A stretch of 64,000 nucleotides of DNA from Henckelia pumila. Taxonomy: Eukaryota > Streptophyta > Magnoliopsida > Lamiales > Gesneriaceae. The stretch covers positions 5,146,001-5,210,000 of the forward strand of contig NW_027331831.1 in assembly GCF_033568475.1 (NCBI RefSeq), written 5' to 3'. The stretch's first letter is position 1. Every line of letters begins with the position of its first letter. The notes under the pieces were generated by a model. The model was not told the DNA's origin, made no database searches, and saw only the letters and a list, made by a program, of their open reading frames with translations. The position numbers and the translations under genes were made by a program. Below are positions 47,847 to 60,927 of this stretch, in pieces.

Positions 47847-50800
47847 ATGGACAAGAATAAGAGCCGTACCGATCTGCTCGCCGCTGGCCGTAAAAAGGTA
47901 CGGTTTTCGTCGTTATATTTGTCAAATAGATTGTTTTTTTTTTTAATTTCCTAATTCCTATTCCTTTCCTTTTTTTTTTTTCGGTTTAAAGGCACATGCA
48001 TGATTTTCTACATTACTTATGCTGAGGCTTGGTTGAAGGAATGTAAATGGCATATCGATATATTGTTGCGCTTCGATAAATTCTTTTACTGTTTTTAATG
48101 GACTGGTCTGCCTACGCTGGAATTGTTAGTTTTTTTTCTTTCTTGCTTTAGAATTCAGAGAAAATTGACGCTTCATATTGGTGGTTCTGTTCTTGAAATA
48201 AATCAGTTTTGTTTGATCATCATACAGTAGTTAGGAAACTAAATATGCAAACTAACTCATGGGTATCCGACATTTTTGCACTGCAAACTAAGGTTGGAGA
48301 GCTAGATCATACATGTAATTTGAAGGTTTTTTTGAGTCGTGCTGGTCGAAATAATTTTCTTGTGCATTTTAAATTGGAATTTTTGTGAGGCTAGTATTTA
48401 AAATATCTACAGTAGCTTTCTTTGAAGTTTTAAAGTTGATGTTCATGTAACCAGTTGATAGACTTTCCATTTGAAGCTGTTCTTCTAGTGGAATAAAGAT
48501 TTCATGTTTTTTTCCTTGCAGTTCATTCTTGTAGAAGAGGTAAAATTAGAATTGAATGTTACATAGGGACCTGCATATTGTAGACTTCATGCTTTTAATG
48601 GAAAATGTCGGGGCATTTCATTTGCACCATCTTGAATAGTGAAGTCTCTAAGTTAGTAATTTACCTGTCAGGGCAGGCTATGTCACTGATGATAGATATT
48701 CCGAGTCAAATTATTATTATCTTCAGGAAGTTGTCTGTCATATGTACTTCAATTTTTTGATGTGCAAAATCTTTTTTCAGCTTGAGAAGTTCAGGCAGAA
48801 GAAGGATAATAAAGGGAGCAATAGTAAGTCAACGGGTAAAGCTACTAAAGCTGGTAAATCTGCACATGATGCAAGTGTTGACGGTGCCTCTGAAGCTGCA
48901 GTAACTCTTCAAAATGTTGCAGATGGAGAAAAATCTGTTCACGATACCCAAGACACTAGTGCTTTGTCAGATGTAGATGCTAGAGGGAATTTAGTGGCAA
49001 ATGATACATTTACTTCCACTGATGAACTTTCAGGACAGGCTGTTATTCTTGACATAGCTTCCCCCACAAATACTGCTGAGATTCAATCTGGAGATTCTGT
49101 AAATAAGACCAGGTTGACTCAAAGTGCTGGTGATTTAGGTGATATCAATTCTGAGATACTACAGACAGGCAAATCTTCTTCTTTGGCTCCTGAGGATGCA
49201 AAATATTTTGTGTCAAATAGTCCAAACGTAGTTGCTCCAAGAGAAAACGCTCCAGATTCCGAAATACCGATGACCGCTGATTTTACATCCCAACTGGAGA
49301 GACCCCATTCAGAAGAGCAGGTAACAGCTGTAGGTTTGTTCCTTCACTCTCAATGCTGGGTTCCTTCGCAATTGTCATTGATTTGTTTATTAAGTTTACT
49401 TATAATTTTTGTGGGTTTGCGTAATGCAGGGAGTTGGACGTTCCAGTGAAAATCAAATTGATGGAGGCATGGCAGCGCAGATTGAAGGGGATAGTGTTAT
49501 TTCTCCAAATGAGTTTGCTGAGAATGCAGAGAAGGCAATACAGATCATTGAGCCTGACAATGCTTCATTAACTGCTGTTAGTAACAACGATGCAGAAGAA
49601 TCTCAGCAAGGGGATGACAATTCAGTTGGGGCTCATCACTCAACTGAGCCGGTGATAGTGTCAACTGTGAGGTCTGAGGTGAGTGGTCTCATGGGAGAAG
49701 ATGTATCATCTGGTTTGTCAGATGAGAAGGAAAAAGAAATTGTTGATGTATCGGGTGTTTATGGTGGTGACCAAGGCACTCAGGTGGACCCTGAGGTTAT
49801 TGAAGAAAGATATCTTGATTCCAAAAATTATGGTACTGCCATATCAAGAGGATGCACAGTAGTGGATTTATCATCTGGACTCGATGGCAGTTTGATCAAA
49901 CTTTCCAAGCTTGCAGAAATATTACAGATCCTTGATGAAGATCATTTCAAGTTCTTGTTCATGTCAACGTCTCCTGAGAAATTCAGAGATGCCAGCAATA
50001 CTGCAGTTTATGATCCTGCTGTTCATGACACTGTTGAGAGGCTCAAAGAAGAATTATATGTGGCAAGTTTTGTCAGAGATGCATTTCATTTACAGCTTTC
50101 CGAGCATCAGAAATTAATTGATCGAGACTTTGTGTCTCATGCTTTGCTCACTGAAATCCAAGGAAAGAATGAAATCCTGGAGGAAGAGATTGGGCGATGT
50201 AGGGATGAACTTCTGAGTGTTGTTTCTGAAAGGGAAGAACTGCAGAAGAATCTTAAGTTTTCAAATGCTGAAGTTGAGGCTGTTTCAGCCAAAGCTAATG
50301 AGCTGCAAGGTTTACTTGAAATGGCACAAAAGGACATGTCCAGCTTGTCTTCGGAGCTGGTTGATTGCAGGAATTTAATCACATCCTTGCAGGCTGAAAC
50401 TGAAAGATATAAAGGGGGGCTCGAAATGTTGAATGAGGAGACAAAGAAACTACTGAAAGATAAAGAAAATACATTGCTTGAGAACAATAATATGATGGGA
50501 CAATTAGCTGAGTGCAAGGCTTCTTTAGAGTCGCTGCGATTGGAAAATGTCAACCTAGCAGAAAATGAAACATTGCTGAGAGTTGATATGAGGCGTCTTT
50601 ACGAGGAAAAAGATTATTTGGTGTGTGAAAAAAATACTCTGCTTGCTGACCTGAAAGAGCACAAGAGAACATTGGAATCTCTTGAAGCTGAAAATAGACA
50701 TTCACATGAAACCTTAAGCTCATTATCAGAAGAGAAAAAGAAGATAGAAGAGGAAAGAGAGTCAGTGGTCCTCCAGAATGTGAATTTGTCAAAAGAATTG

Positions 50801-53800
50801 ACCCAATGCAATGATTTGATGGTGACTCTTCAAGCGGAGATCTCCGATTTACATGGCAATCTCACATCCATTACGGAGGACAAGAACAAGTACGAGGAAG
50901 AGAGAGAAAGTATCTTGAGTCAGTATGAAAAACAATTGCATGAGCTTATGGAGATCAAAGTTTTAGAAGCTGGTCTTAAATCAGAATGCGGTAAGGCTGT
51001 GGATGACCTGAAAAAGGCAAGAATTCAAATAAATAATCTCATTGACGAAAATGAAACTCTCAAAACTAATATCGAGTTTCACAAGTCCAAGACAAGAGAT
51101 TTTGATCTAGAAAAAGGATTTGAAGAAGTTGCAAATGACAGCATCAGAAGTGGAGTTCTGCCAATGAAGTCCAAGTCTGTATGGCATGTTGACAAATCAT
51201 CTATGGAGCATATGACGTTGAATTTTTATGATGACTCGTATGGGTTTATGGCACTGAAAAAACGCTTGGAGGATGCTGGAGCTGTTTTGCGAAATCTTGA
51301 GAAGGCAATTGAAGGCATGCACTTGCATGTGGCATCCTTGAGTACGTCTAGTGATAAAGCTGTTGCACCTGGAGTTTCAAGACTTATTCAAGCTTTTGAG
51401 TCAAAGAATCCAATTGACGACCATCCAGTGGAACCTACTTCAGCTGAAGATCAAGAGACTGAAGATCCATACAGGATGACCAAAAATGCAGTACAAACTC
51501 TGGGAGCATTGATTGAGGAATTAATTCTGGATGCCGAGAATGCCACTGAAGTTTTTGTTGGAGTAAGGAAGAGTAAACTACACGCTGTCACAAATCTCAT
51601 GAGCAACTATGATTATCTGAGAAAGCACACTGATCTTGTGGAAGAAGCAATAATAGAACATGAGGTTGTATTTGAAGTTATGAGAGAGCATACCTGTCAT
51701 GCTGTTGCAAAAGAGAGTGATCTTCTCCTTCAATACGACGCCTTGCAGAAGCAAGAACTGATTTTGAAATTGGAGAATAGTCGGCTTCGGGAAAAGCTAA
51801 ATGACTTCCAAACCAAAACTAGTGACTTGCAGAACAAGTTGGATGAGATGTACAGAGATTCAGATGATATCACTACTTCTATGTCCCGTGAAATTAAAAT
51901 TTTCCAGACAGCATTGGTTGACAGGGAAACAATTATCGAAGAAGAGTGGAAATCTGTTATTGCGCAAGTTCTTCTGGCAGTTAGTGAGCTTGATTCTACC
52001 ATCAAGACTTTTGAGTCTGCTTCAGTTGCAGCCGCCAATAGTGAATCTAGTGTTGTTAGTCGCATTTCAACTTCTGCTTTTGGTGCCATCAAAGTGATCA
52101 AAGATTTGAATGGACAGCTTGAAGCTGCTGAAAGGGACCGTCAAGTGTCATCGAATGCCTATGATGATCTTCTTGAGAAATGGAGTAATCTTCAGGGGAA
52201 ATATGAGATGGCCATACTAACCTTGCACAGGCTTTATAGTGATCTCAGTGAACTCGTTATCAGTGAAACAGAGAAAAATGTGAAAGATGATAAAAGTCTA
52301 GATATTTTACATCCGGAAGTGTTCAGTGTTCTCTTAGACCAATTTAAAGGGTTACTTGGTGAGAGATTGCAACTTGAGTCTGCTAACAAACAACTTAACT
52401 CAGAGTTGATGACTGGTGCTAGAGTAATTGATGCACTTGAGAAGAAATGTAATAAATTGAATACCTTAATAGAGTTGGTTGAAGATATTGAACAATCTGT
52501 GGTACACAAGGGGACAAAGAATTATGCAGATGAACCTGTCGCACGCCTAGAGAATATGATCTGCTTACTTGTTCAAAAATACAAAGAAGCTGAGCAGAGT
52601 TATAGCTTTTCCTCATCTCTACAGGGACAAGTGGAAGGTTTAAACTTTACTCTGGTGCAATATGAATATGAAAACATTGTTTTCATGCAGAGTTTGAGGA
52701 GTGCTGAGGATCATATAGTTGCTCTTAATTCTAAAGTACGAGAGATGGTTGCTGAACTTGAACCGTCGGAGCATAGGGTGTCGTCCCTAAGAGAGAAGCT
52801 TGGTATAGCTGTTACAAAGGGGAAAGGTCTAATTTTGCAACGAGATAGTCTGAAGCAATCCTTAGCTGAGACATCCAAAGAACTAGATAAATGCTCGCAG
52901 GAGTTGTTGACTAAAGATACCATTCTTCATGACCTTGAAACAAAATTAAAGGTCTACTCCGAGGCTGGTGAACGGATGGAAGCTCTGGAATCTGAGCTCT
53001 CTTACATCCGTAACTCTTCTACTGCTCTAAGAGAATCATTTCTTCTTAAAGATTCTGTCCTTCAGAGAATTGAAGAGATTCTAGAAGATCTTGAGCTACC
53101 GGAGCACTTTCATGCAAGAGATATCATTGAAAAAATAGATTGGTTAGCTAAGTCAGTTACTGGGAATGCTGCACATCTTGGCGAATGGGATCAGAGAAGC
53201 TCAGTGGGAGGAGTTTCATATTCCGATACTGGATTTGTTGGTGCAGATGGCTTGAAGGACGAGATGCAGCTAAATTTAAATTCTGGTGATGACTTAAGAC
53301 GAAGATATGAAGAACTGCAAAGCAAGTTTTATGATTTGGCTGAGCACAATGAGATGCTTGAACAATCATTAATGCAGAGTAACAACATTGTGCAGCTATG
53401 GGAAGAAGTTTTCGACCGGATAGATATGCCCTCTCAAATGCGGTCCATGGAAACAGAGGATAAGATTCAGTGGTTTGAAAGGGTGTTAGCAGAGGCTCAG
53501 AGTCGGTGTAATTCACTCCAAGAGAAGATTGATAACTTGGAGAGTCACTGTGGATCCTTGACAGCTGATATGCAAGAGTCACATGGAAGAATATCTGAAC
53601 TTGATGCAGTGATCCATCAAGTTTGCACGGAGAAAGAAATATTATCAAGAGACTTTGAGTTATTGCGTCAAGAAAATACTGAAACTTCAAAAAAGACATT
53701 TGATCTCGAGATTAGAAACGACAAGCTTCAAAATGAAGTTAATATGTTGCAAGATCAGAAGCTACATATAGAAAAAGAAATTCATCGCATTGAGATTGTG

Positions 53801-56800
53801 ATAAGCAGGATGCAAGATTTGGTTATGAATGCTCTTCGGGATTCTAATTCAGACGATCTGGCTGATGGTCAGGAAGAAATCAAATCTTTCGAAGAACTGT
53901 TGGGTAATCTTGTAGAAAAATATACAATAATGTTATCTGGGAAGCCTGTTAACTTGGAAAATATTGATGTTCGTGTCACCGACAAAGATGAGGTGTCTCA
54001 TATTTCAAGGAATCCTGATGATCAGGAAGTAGCGATTCTGAGCAAAAAGCTGGAAGATTTAATGGGTGAATCGGACTGCTTGAAGGATGAGAAAGATACC
54101 TATGCGCGGAGAAATCACTCTTTGCTCCAGGAAGTTGAGGAACTGCAAAGTAACAAGAATGAATTGCGAGAACTACTTAATCAAGAGGAACACAAGTCAG
54201 CTTCTCTGAGAGAGAAATTAAATGTTGCTGTTAGGAAAGGGAAGTCCTTGGTGCAGCAGCGAGATGGTATGAAGCAAGTGATTGAAGAGCTAAATGCTGA
54301 GGTCGAACATCTCAAATCTGAGATCAGTCACAATGAAAGTGCAATTTCTGAGTACAGCGCAAGGATCAATGAGCTTTCCACTCTGCAGGAAAGAGTGCAT
54401 GTTATGGAATCTGAAAATACATCCCTCATGAGTCGCCTGGCAGAAACTGAGAGCTGTTTGCAGGTGAAAGAGGGGACCTTGAGCAGTGTTTTGGGTGCGT
54501 TGGGTGATGTTGATATTGGTCTAGCTGTAAATTCTGGGAATCCGATTGAGAAGCTAAAGGAGATAGAGACTAATTTCCATGATATGCGTACATCTTTAAA
54601 CTTTGCGGAACAAGAATCAAGAAAATCAAAAAGAGCTGCTGAACTTCTGCTTGCGGAGTTGAATGAAGTTCAAGAAAGAAATGATGTCCTTCAGGAGGAG
54701 CTATCAAAAGCTGCTGATGAACTTTCGAAAATTTCCAAGGAAAAGGAATCAGCTGAAGGTGCCAAATATGAAGCTCTTGCCGGTGTTGAAAAGTTATCTT
54801 CTCTCCTAGAGGAGAAGGAAAGGCAGTTGTCTGAACTTATAGAGCTTAGCTCTGGAGTGGATCAATTGAAGGAGGGCCTTTTTGCCTTTGAAAATGAACT
54901 GGGTGACGTTCTTTCCAAAGATCTGGAAGTCTTGCACAATATGACAAACGTCATGAAATCTGTGTTCGAATCAGGCAATGCTTTTGATTTGAGTGCTCTA
55001 TTTCCTTCCACAGATGGCATAATGTCAAATGAATCAGAAAACAAGGTAAAGAGGTTTTCGGGGATAATTGTTTTTATAAATTGGTATCACATTCTCTTAT
55101 TGCTTTATGTTATTGTCATCAAAAAGACTTTACATTCTTTTTCTGTTGCCCAACAAAGATTCTCCATATCAAGCACGAATTCTTTTCCCAAAGAGAAAAA
55201 AGAAAGAAGGAAGTTTGACGAGATAACACTTCTAATTTCATTACACATTTGCAAGATGACAATGTGACTAAATTATGAGAAAATAGGAAAATAATAATTC
55301 AAATTGCAATTCCTTGTATCTATAATCTATAAAATTACAAGTTTCTGAGTTTTTTATGATTTATTAGGCTTGAGGAAATTGTTGTTTCTGTGTTTGTTGA
55401 CCAAAGATTTGAGAAGAAAACAACCTTGGCGTCATGTTTTCGGATTTACACGATGGTGCTTGTGTGGGAGGGGAGAGGGGATGAGAGAGATAAGCTTCAA
55501 CATTGAGGTAGTAAAATGGAAGTGGCATATAGAGCTTTTATTGTTTTTCAAGAGCTGATGTTTGTTTCATGTGAGATTTCTTTTTTAGTCAGAACAGAAC
55601 ATGGAAAAGAAAACACATGAAAATTGTTTGGGAAAGCTGATATGTTTTCCAGATTTGGCCCCCCAAAATGGAGCCATAGGTCAGTGAAGTGTAAAATAAT
55701 TAAAACTGTTGCTGAAAGTACACCAAAGCTTCTATTGGTTCACGCTAACTTTTCTTTAAGGACACTGATTAATTTAAGTCCTCATTGGTCATTACCGTGG
55801 CGTCATAATGAAGTCAACTATATTGCTATGTGATTATATCTTTTGTACTTTGTTGAGTGTTACCATTTTCAATTATGATTCGAATTGCTTTTTCTGTTGT
55901 GGAGCCATTCTTCCTCAGTCCATAAGATGCCTGAGCATAATTTTATTTGTTGTGCAGAGTTTCTTGACAGAAATTGGTTCTCTCAATGAGCAACTTCATA
56001 AACATTCACTCATGTTACATGAAGAAATCTGCTATGTATCTGAAGTGATGAGGGGCATTCACGGAGAATTTATTTCTCAAAAGGAGTTGAATGAGTCTAT
56101 CAGGAGAGATGCTAAGCAGTTGGAATCAACGGCCAAAGAGAACGAGTCAGAAATACATCATCTGCATGGAAATGTTTCCTTGCTTTACGAGGCTTGTGTT
56201 GGTGCAATATCTGAAATGGAAAGGTGGAAGGACCTTGTGGATGGGAATCGTTCGGCATCAAGAGATGCCGAAAGGAACTTGAAGTCTCAGATTTTTGGTG
56301 GAGGGTATGGTATCACTGATGACATTCGCCTCTACACCACAGAAGGCATCAGGAGCACACGTGACAAACTGTTGGTGGCTGTGAGGGATTGCACGAGCAT
56401 GCAAACTGAATTGAATGAAGTAGGCCAGAGGGAGATGAAGAATGCGATTGTGAGTCTGCAGAAAGAGCTTCAGGAGAAGGATATTCAAAGAGACAAAATA
56501 TGTAAGGAGCTTGTTAACCAGATAAAGGAAGCTGAAACTAATGCCAAAAATTATTTGCAAGATCTTCAGCAAGCAAGGGCTCAGCTCCATGATTTACAAA
56601 GGCAAGTTGATGCAAAGGAAGATGATAATAAGGTATTGGATCAGAGATTGAAGAAACTACAAGATCAGGAAATTAACTACTTGGATTTGCAGAAGAAACT
56701 TAACTCGCTGACTAATGCACTGGCTGCAAAAGAACAAGGTCTGTTGTGTGGCTTATTTGCTTTGTATTTTCTAAAGATGCTTGTGTCCTTGTAGAGGAAC

Positions 56801-58681
56801 TTCTTATCATTAAAATTCGTTATTGTCTTGCAGAATCTGAGGCATTGATGCAAGCACTTGATGAAGAGGAGTCTCAAATGGAAGGCCTTGTACAAAGAAT
56901 TGGGGAACTGGAAAATGAATTGAAACAAAAGAACCAAGATTTGGAGAATCTTGAAGCTTCTCGCACAAAAACATTGAAGAAGCTTTCTGTTACTGTGAGC
57001 AAGTTTGACGAACTTCATTCTCTTTCTGAAAATCTCCTATCTGAGGTTGAGAATCTGCAGTCCCAATTGCAAGAGCGAGATGGAGAAATCTCATTTCTTA
57101 GACAAGAGGTTACTAGGTGCACAAATGAAGCTCTAAATTTTACCCAGATGAGCAAGAAGAATTCTGATGAAATTCATGATTTGCTAACATGGCTAGACAC
57201 GTTGATCTCTCCAGAAAAGTCACGTGATGGAGCATCTGATGATATAAAAAATTACCAGGTTAATGAGTACAAAAAGGTGTTGAGGAAGCAGATTATGGCT
57301 TTGATATCGGAATTAGAAAATCTTCGTTTAATGGCCAAGAATAGTGACGTTCTATTGCAAGAAGAGAGGAATAAAATTGAAGAATTGGCCCAAAAACAAT
57401 GGTATCTTGAAAATTCTTTACGTAATAAAGAATCTGAAATAGTCATGCTCCAAGGCACTGGAGATTCTGCAAAGCCAACGAGTATGACTTCAGAGATAGT
57501 TGAAGTTGAACCAATTGTACGTTGTTTTTACTTACTAAAATGCTTTGTTTATGTCCTACTGCTCAACTGCCTTGTCTTGATAAGCATTAAAAGTTACCAA
57601 AAATTGGGTTGTTTTCATATAGTCAGATTGTTTGTGATATTCCCTTAGCACTTGAATACAAGGATATTAGGATACCATCAATATTCCAGGTGTTGTGATC
57701 ACGTGTTTTGGCGATTAGATTAGTCAGTGACTGAGTTTTTTTTGTCCTTGCCAATAATCCAAAGGTTTGATTTTGTGATTTCCCTTATTGAACACACTGA
57801 ATTTTGCAAGTCATCGACCGGAATTAGATAATCTGAAAAACATTTTTTTGATGATGTACACTTAATTTCCATAGATCTATTAACTTCGATGGTATCTAGT
57901 TGTAGGACTTTGAAGAACCTGTTTTCGTAGTTTGCATATTTAGTAAAAGGACAACTAGAGTAACACAAGTGAATGTGGTGATTAAGAAGACCTCCTGGTG
58001 ACTTCCTAAGGGTCTTTCATAGTTGTTTTCTACTGCTGTTGGTGATGGCTGTGTGTTATGTTAGCTGTTTCATTTCTTTCTACTTTTTTCTTTGGGAATT
58101 GTTTAGATTACTATTCAGATGTTCTATGCTTTGCATTAATTTCTACTGCTCGTCGATACAGACAAACAAACGAGCCTCTCCCAGGACCATGGCACCTCAA
58201 GTTCGGAGTTTGCGGAAAACCAATAATGATCAAGTTGCCATAGCGATAGATGTGAATCACAGTGATGACAGGTTGGAGTTGGATGATGATGATGATAAAG
58301 GTATTTGGCATTTTAAATCAATTTATGTTTTTCTGCAAAGTTCAACTACTTGTAACAATTAATAAATTGTGTTTCTTTTTCGATTTCAGCTCATGGTTTC
58401 AAGTCACTCACTACATCAAAAATTGTCCCTCGGTTTACAAGACCGGTATCAGACATGATTGATGGCTTGTGGTATGCATAAATCTCTTTTTTTTTTCCTT
58501 GAAGATGCACACACGTATATATGTTTTGTGAATTTTATAGCCTCCTATCTATATCATCAATCCTGTAAACTTTGCAAGGGTGTCGTGCGATCGGGCACTA
58601 ATGCGGCGACCAGCTTTGCGGCTTGGCATCATAATCTATTGGGCTGTATTGCATGCTCTACTTGCAAATTTTGTAGTCTGA
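47847..58681 (+). CDS. Giant coiled-coil protein with C-terminal membrane anchor
   Basis: Eight coding exons: 47847-47897, 48781-49320, 49430-55045, 55958-56738, 56834-57516, 58162-58300, 58390-58471 and 58579-58681. All GT-AG junctions keep phase, giving 2664 residues. The N-terminus MDKNKSRTDLLAAGRKK / LEKFRQKKDNKG is basic. Residues about 30-300 are polar and low in structure. Most of the rest is long heptad coiled coil. Two KLxxAVxKGKxLxxQRD motifs start at residues 1320 and 1793. The tail has TNKRASPRTMAPQVRSLRK, an acidic DDDDDK, HGFKSL and a final hydrophobic helix LRLGIIIYWAVLHALLANFV ending two residues before the stop, a tail anchor. The plan matches a conserved plant family that I recall as Arabidopsis At4g31570, related to TNO1, a trans-Golgi SYP41 partner. 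A tethering or scaffold role at endomembranes is inferred. Confidence 0.9.
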
Positions 58682-58859
58682 GAAAACCGAACGATTGGTT
58701 AGTGTTCTCACCCTTGCGTTCTCCATCATTGTCTTACATAAACTTTCTATGCTTCCAACATAATCCCATATAGTGTTTCAGCTATATTAAGTGTGTTTGC
58801 CCTGACTGCATGCCTGTAGATAACTAGCTGCGGAATAAGAATACTGTGTGTTCTTTATA
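58682..58859 (+). other. 3' flank of the coiled-coil gene
   Basis: Unique-looking DNA right after the stop codon, probably 3' UTR. A further possible 3'-UTR exon could follow an acceptor-like CATTTTGCAG near 59803. Confidence 0.4.
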
Positions 58860-58864
58860 TTAAT

Positions 58865-59166
58865 TGTTACGACCACAAATTAAGAACTCAATTTATATTG
58901 CAAAAGGAATAGGAATATTTTCCCAGAGCAAGCTCTGTAAACCCTAGCAAAATGCTAGTATCCCCTAGCTCAAGCTAGTTACAAAACAAGAGCAATAACT
59001 GAATGACCAAAATAACTCTCTCCTCGTGCCTTTATCTATTCTCTTCTTTTTCGACTCTTCTAAGACATCTAGGCCCACCATCTAGACTTTTCTAAGACAT
59101 CTTGGGCTATTTGGATCTAGGCCCACTAATAACAGCCAACTAATAACTAATAACAGGTCCATAACA
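58865..59166. mobile_element. Short solo LTR or TRIM with 5-bp target duplication
   Basis: The unit starts TGTTACGACC and ends GGTCCATAACA, TG...CA with a short inverted repeat. TTAAT at 58860-58864 recurs at 59167-59171. It has CAAGCTCTG/CTAGC words and no coding. At 302 bp it fits a Copia solo LTR or a TRIM terminal repeat; the orientation is uncertain. Confidence 0.82.
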
Positions 59167-59171
59167 TTAAT

Positions 59172-60927
59172 CCTCAGCATGATGCTCTCTTGGACTTGAA
59201 GTTTGAAAATCTGAACCTCACAGGCTTGTAATTCCAGCTACATTCTTGACCTTTTTATCTTGATGTTGCGATTTAAAGATGGAATATGGGGACATGAAAA
59301 AGACTTGTTTCCTTGAAAATCTATTTTGGTTATTACTTCTAGCACAGGCCTTTCTGGGGTTGTCTTCAGGTTATCTGTATCCTGCTATCGAGTCCACACC
59401 TTCCAAATCTCTGAAACTGTACAAAATCATATTTCTCGCTTCCTGTAACATTTCTTGACATGCACGGAAGATTATTCTAATCGGATTAAACTGTTGAATG
59501 TTGATTAACCGTCCACCTTATTGAAATAAATGATTTCTTGTCAGCAATTTTCTTCTGAGATTAGTGGAAGTGGCAGGTAATGAAAACCACTTATATCAAA
59601 TGAATCAGTCTTTTGTGGTGGGGTGGAGAGGGTTGTGGTGTTGATGTAAATTTCCATTTTAACTATACCCGATTATTTCTATTAATAGAGTTTTCCTTTA
59701 CAGTGGTGTGTTTATGAACCTCGAAACCAAGTTTCATCTCTAATATAGTGACGGTGAAACCATGATTGCACTCATGGTTTTACCTCTTTTTTTCATTTTG
59801 CAGGTCTTCTATACAGGAGAGGGCTGGGCTAGCCATAACTTGGCCCTTAGACATGTTTGTAAGTTTATACATGTAGTCATCTAGTTCGCAATCAAAATGG
59901 TTGATTCATTCATTATGTGTAAACCAAGGAACTGCGATTTCTCTTTTATCATTACAAATCACAGATTTCTGGGTTTCAATCAATAAGGAAGAAAGTATAG
60001 AGATACAGAAAGGAAGTTATTAGATGAATGCAGTGTATAGAAAATTTTGACCTTAGATATTGGTGTAATCACCAGTATAATTAGTTTTGGCTGCTGTATC
60101 TTGTATAAAACAACGATTGGGAAAGGGGATCTTCTTGTCCATTCGCAACGTTTTGATGATCATCTTTTCCGTGTGTTCTTATGTAAATCATTTGGTAATA
60201 TGTTTTTATTACCTGACATTTTTTTGTAAATCATTTGGTAATATGTTTTTATTACTTGACATTTTTAGCGAATAAGGTTGCGACTGTTTGTAATTATCAC
60301 TTTTCATCTCGAGATTTTTCAAAACTGAACTCGTCTTTCTTTTTTATTGAGATGACATAAAATTAAAAATCAAAGTCGCACTCTGAGTTTCAGTTTTTTA
60401 ATCTGTTTTCTTGAATATGTAAATAAAATTGTGTATCATACAAGATACACTAGATATATCCAGACAATATATGTTGTATCCCAATAAATACAATTACTTA
60501 CCAAATAATTGACTTTTAACATATCCTCGCAACTTGAACACGACAAAGATTAAGATTGAATCAAAACATATTCTATCCCTAGAAATGGCTATGTTTTTCA
60601 GTCTAAAGATATTGCATAAACACTACATATAAAACTTTCAAAACAGCATTGAATTAGTGCCAGAATGGGGTTGAGTGATCATTGTAAATTGCCAAAAGTT
60701 AAGGCAATTTTAAGTAACTTGTCATCCCTGGACCATCATTTCAAATGAAAAACTGGCATGAAAATAAAACGCGACGACAACTGCCACGTCTAGGTCAACG
60801 ACCACCACAAGAACTGTAAGTTGAAGCAGAACAGATATGGGATCAAATAAAAGAAGACGAATCACATCTACATATTAGATAAAAATTTATAGCTGCAGTG
60901 TCACAACGAACATTTGCATCACTACCC
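59172..60927. other. Intergenic, no gene seen
   Basis: The stretch holds a 43-bp tandem duplication (60183-60268, TAAATCATTTGGTAATATG) and otherwise unremarkable DNA. Short ORFs lack support. Confidence 0.5.
60183..60268. repeat. Two-copy 43-bp tandem repeat
   Basis: GTAAATCATTTGGTAATATG starts at 60183 and again at 60226. The copies differ by one base in TTACCTGAC / TTACTTGAC. Confidence 0.88.

Noticed and set aside
53157-53699. Minus-strand ORF of 180 codons
   Set aside because: It is antisense to the large coiled-coil exon; heptad-coding DNA often leaves long open frames on the other strand.
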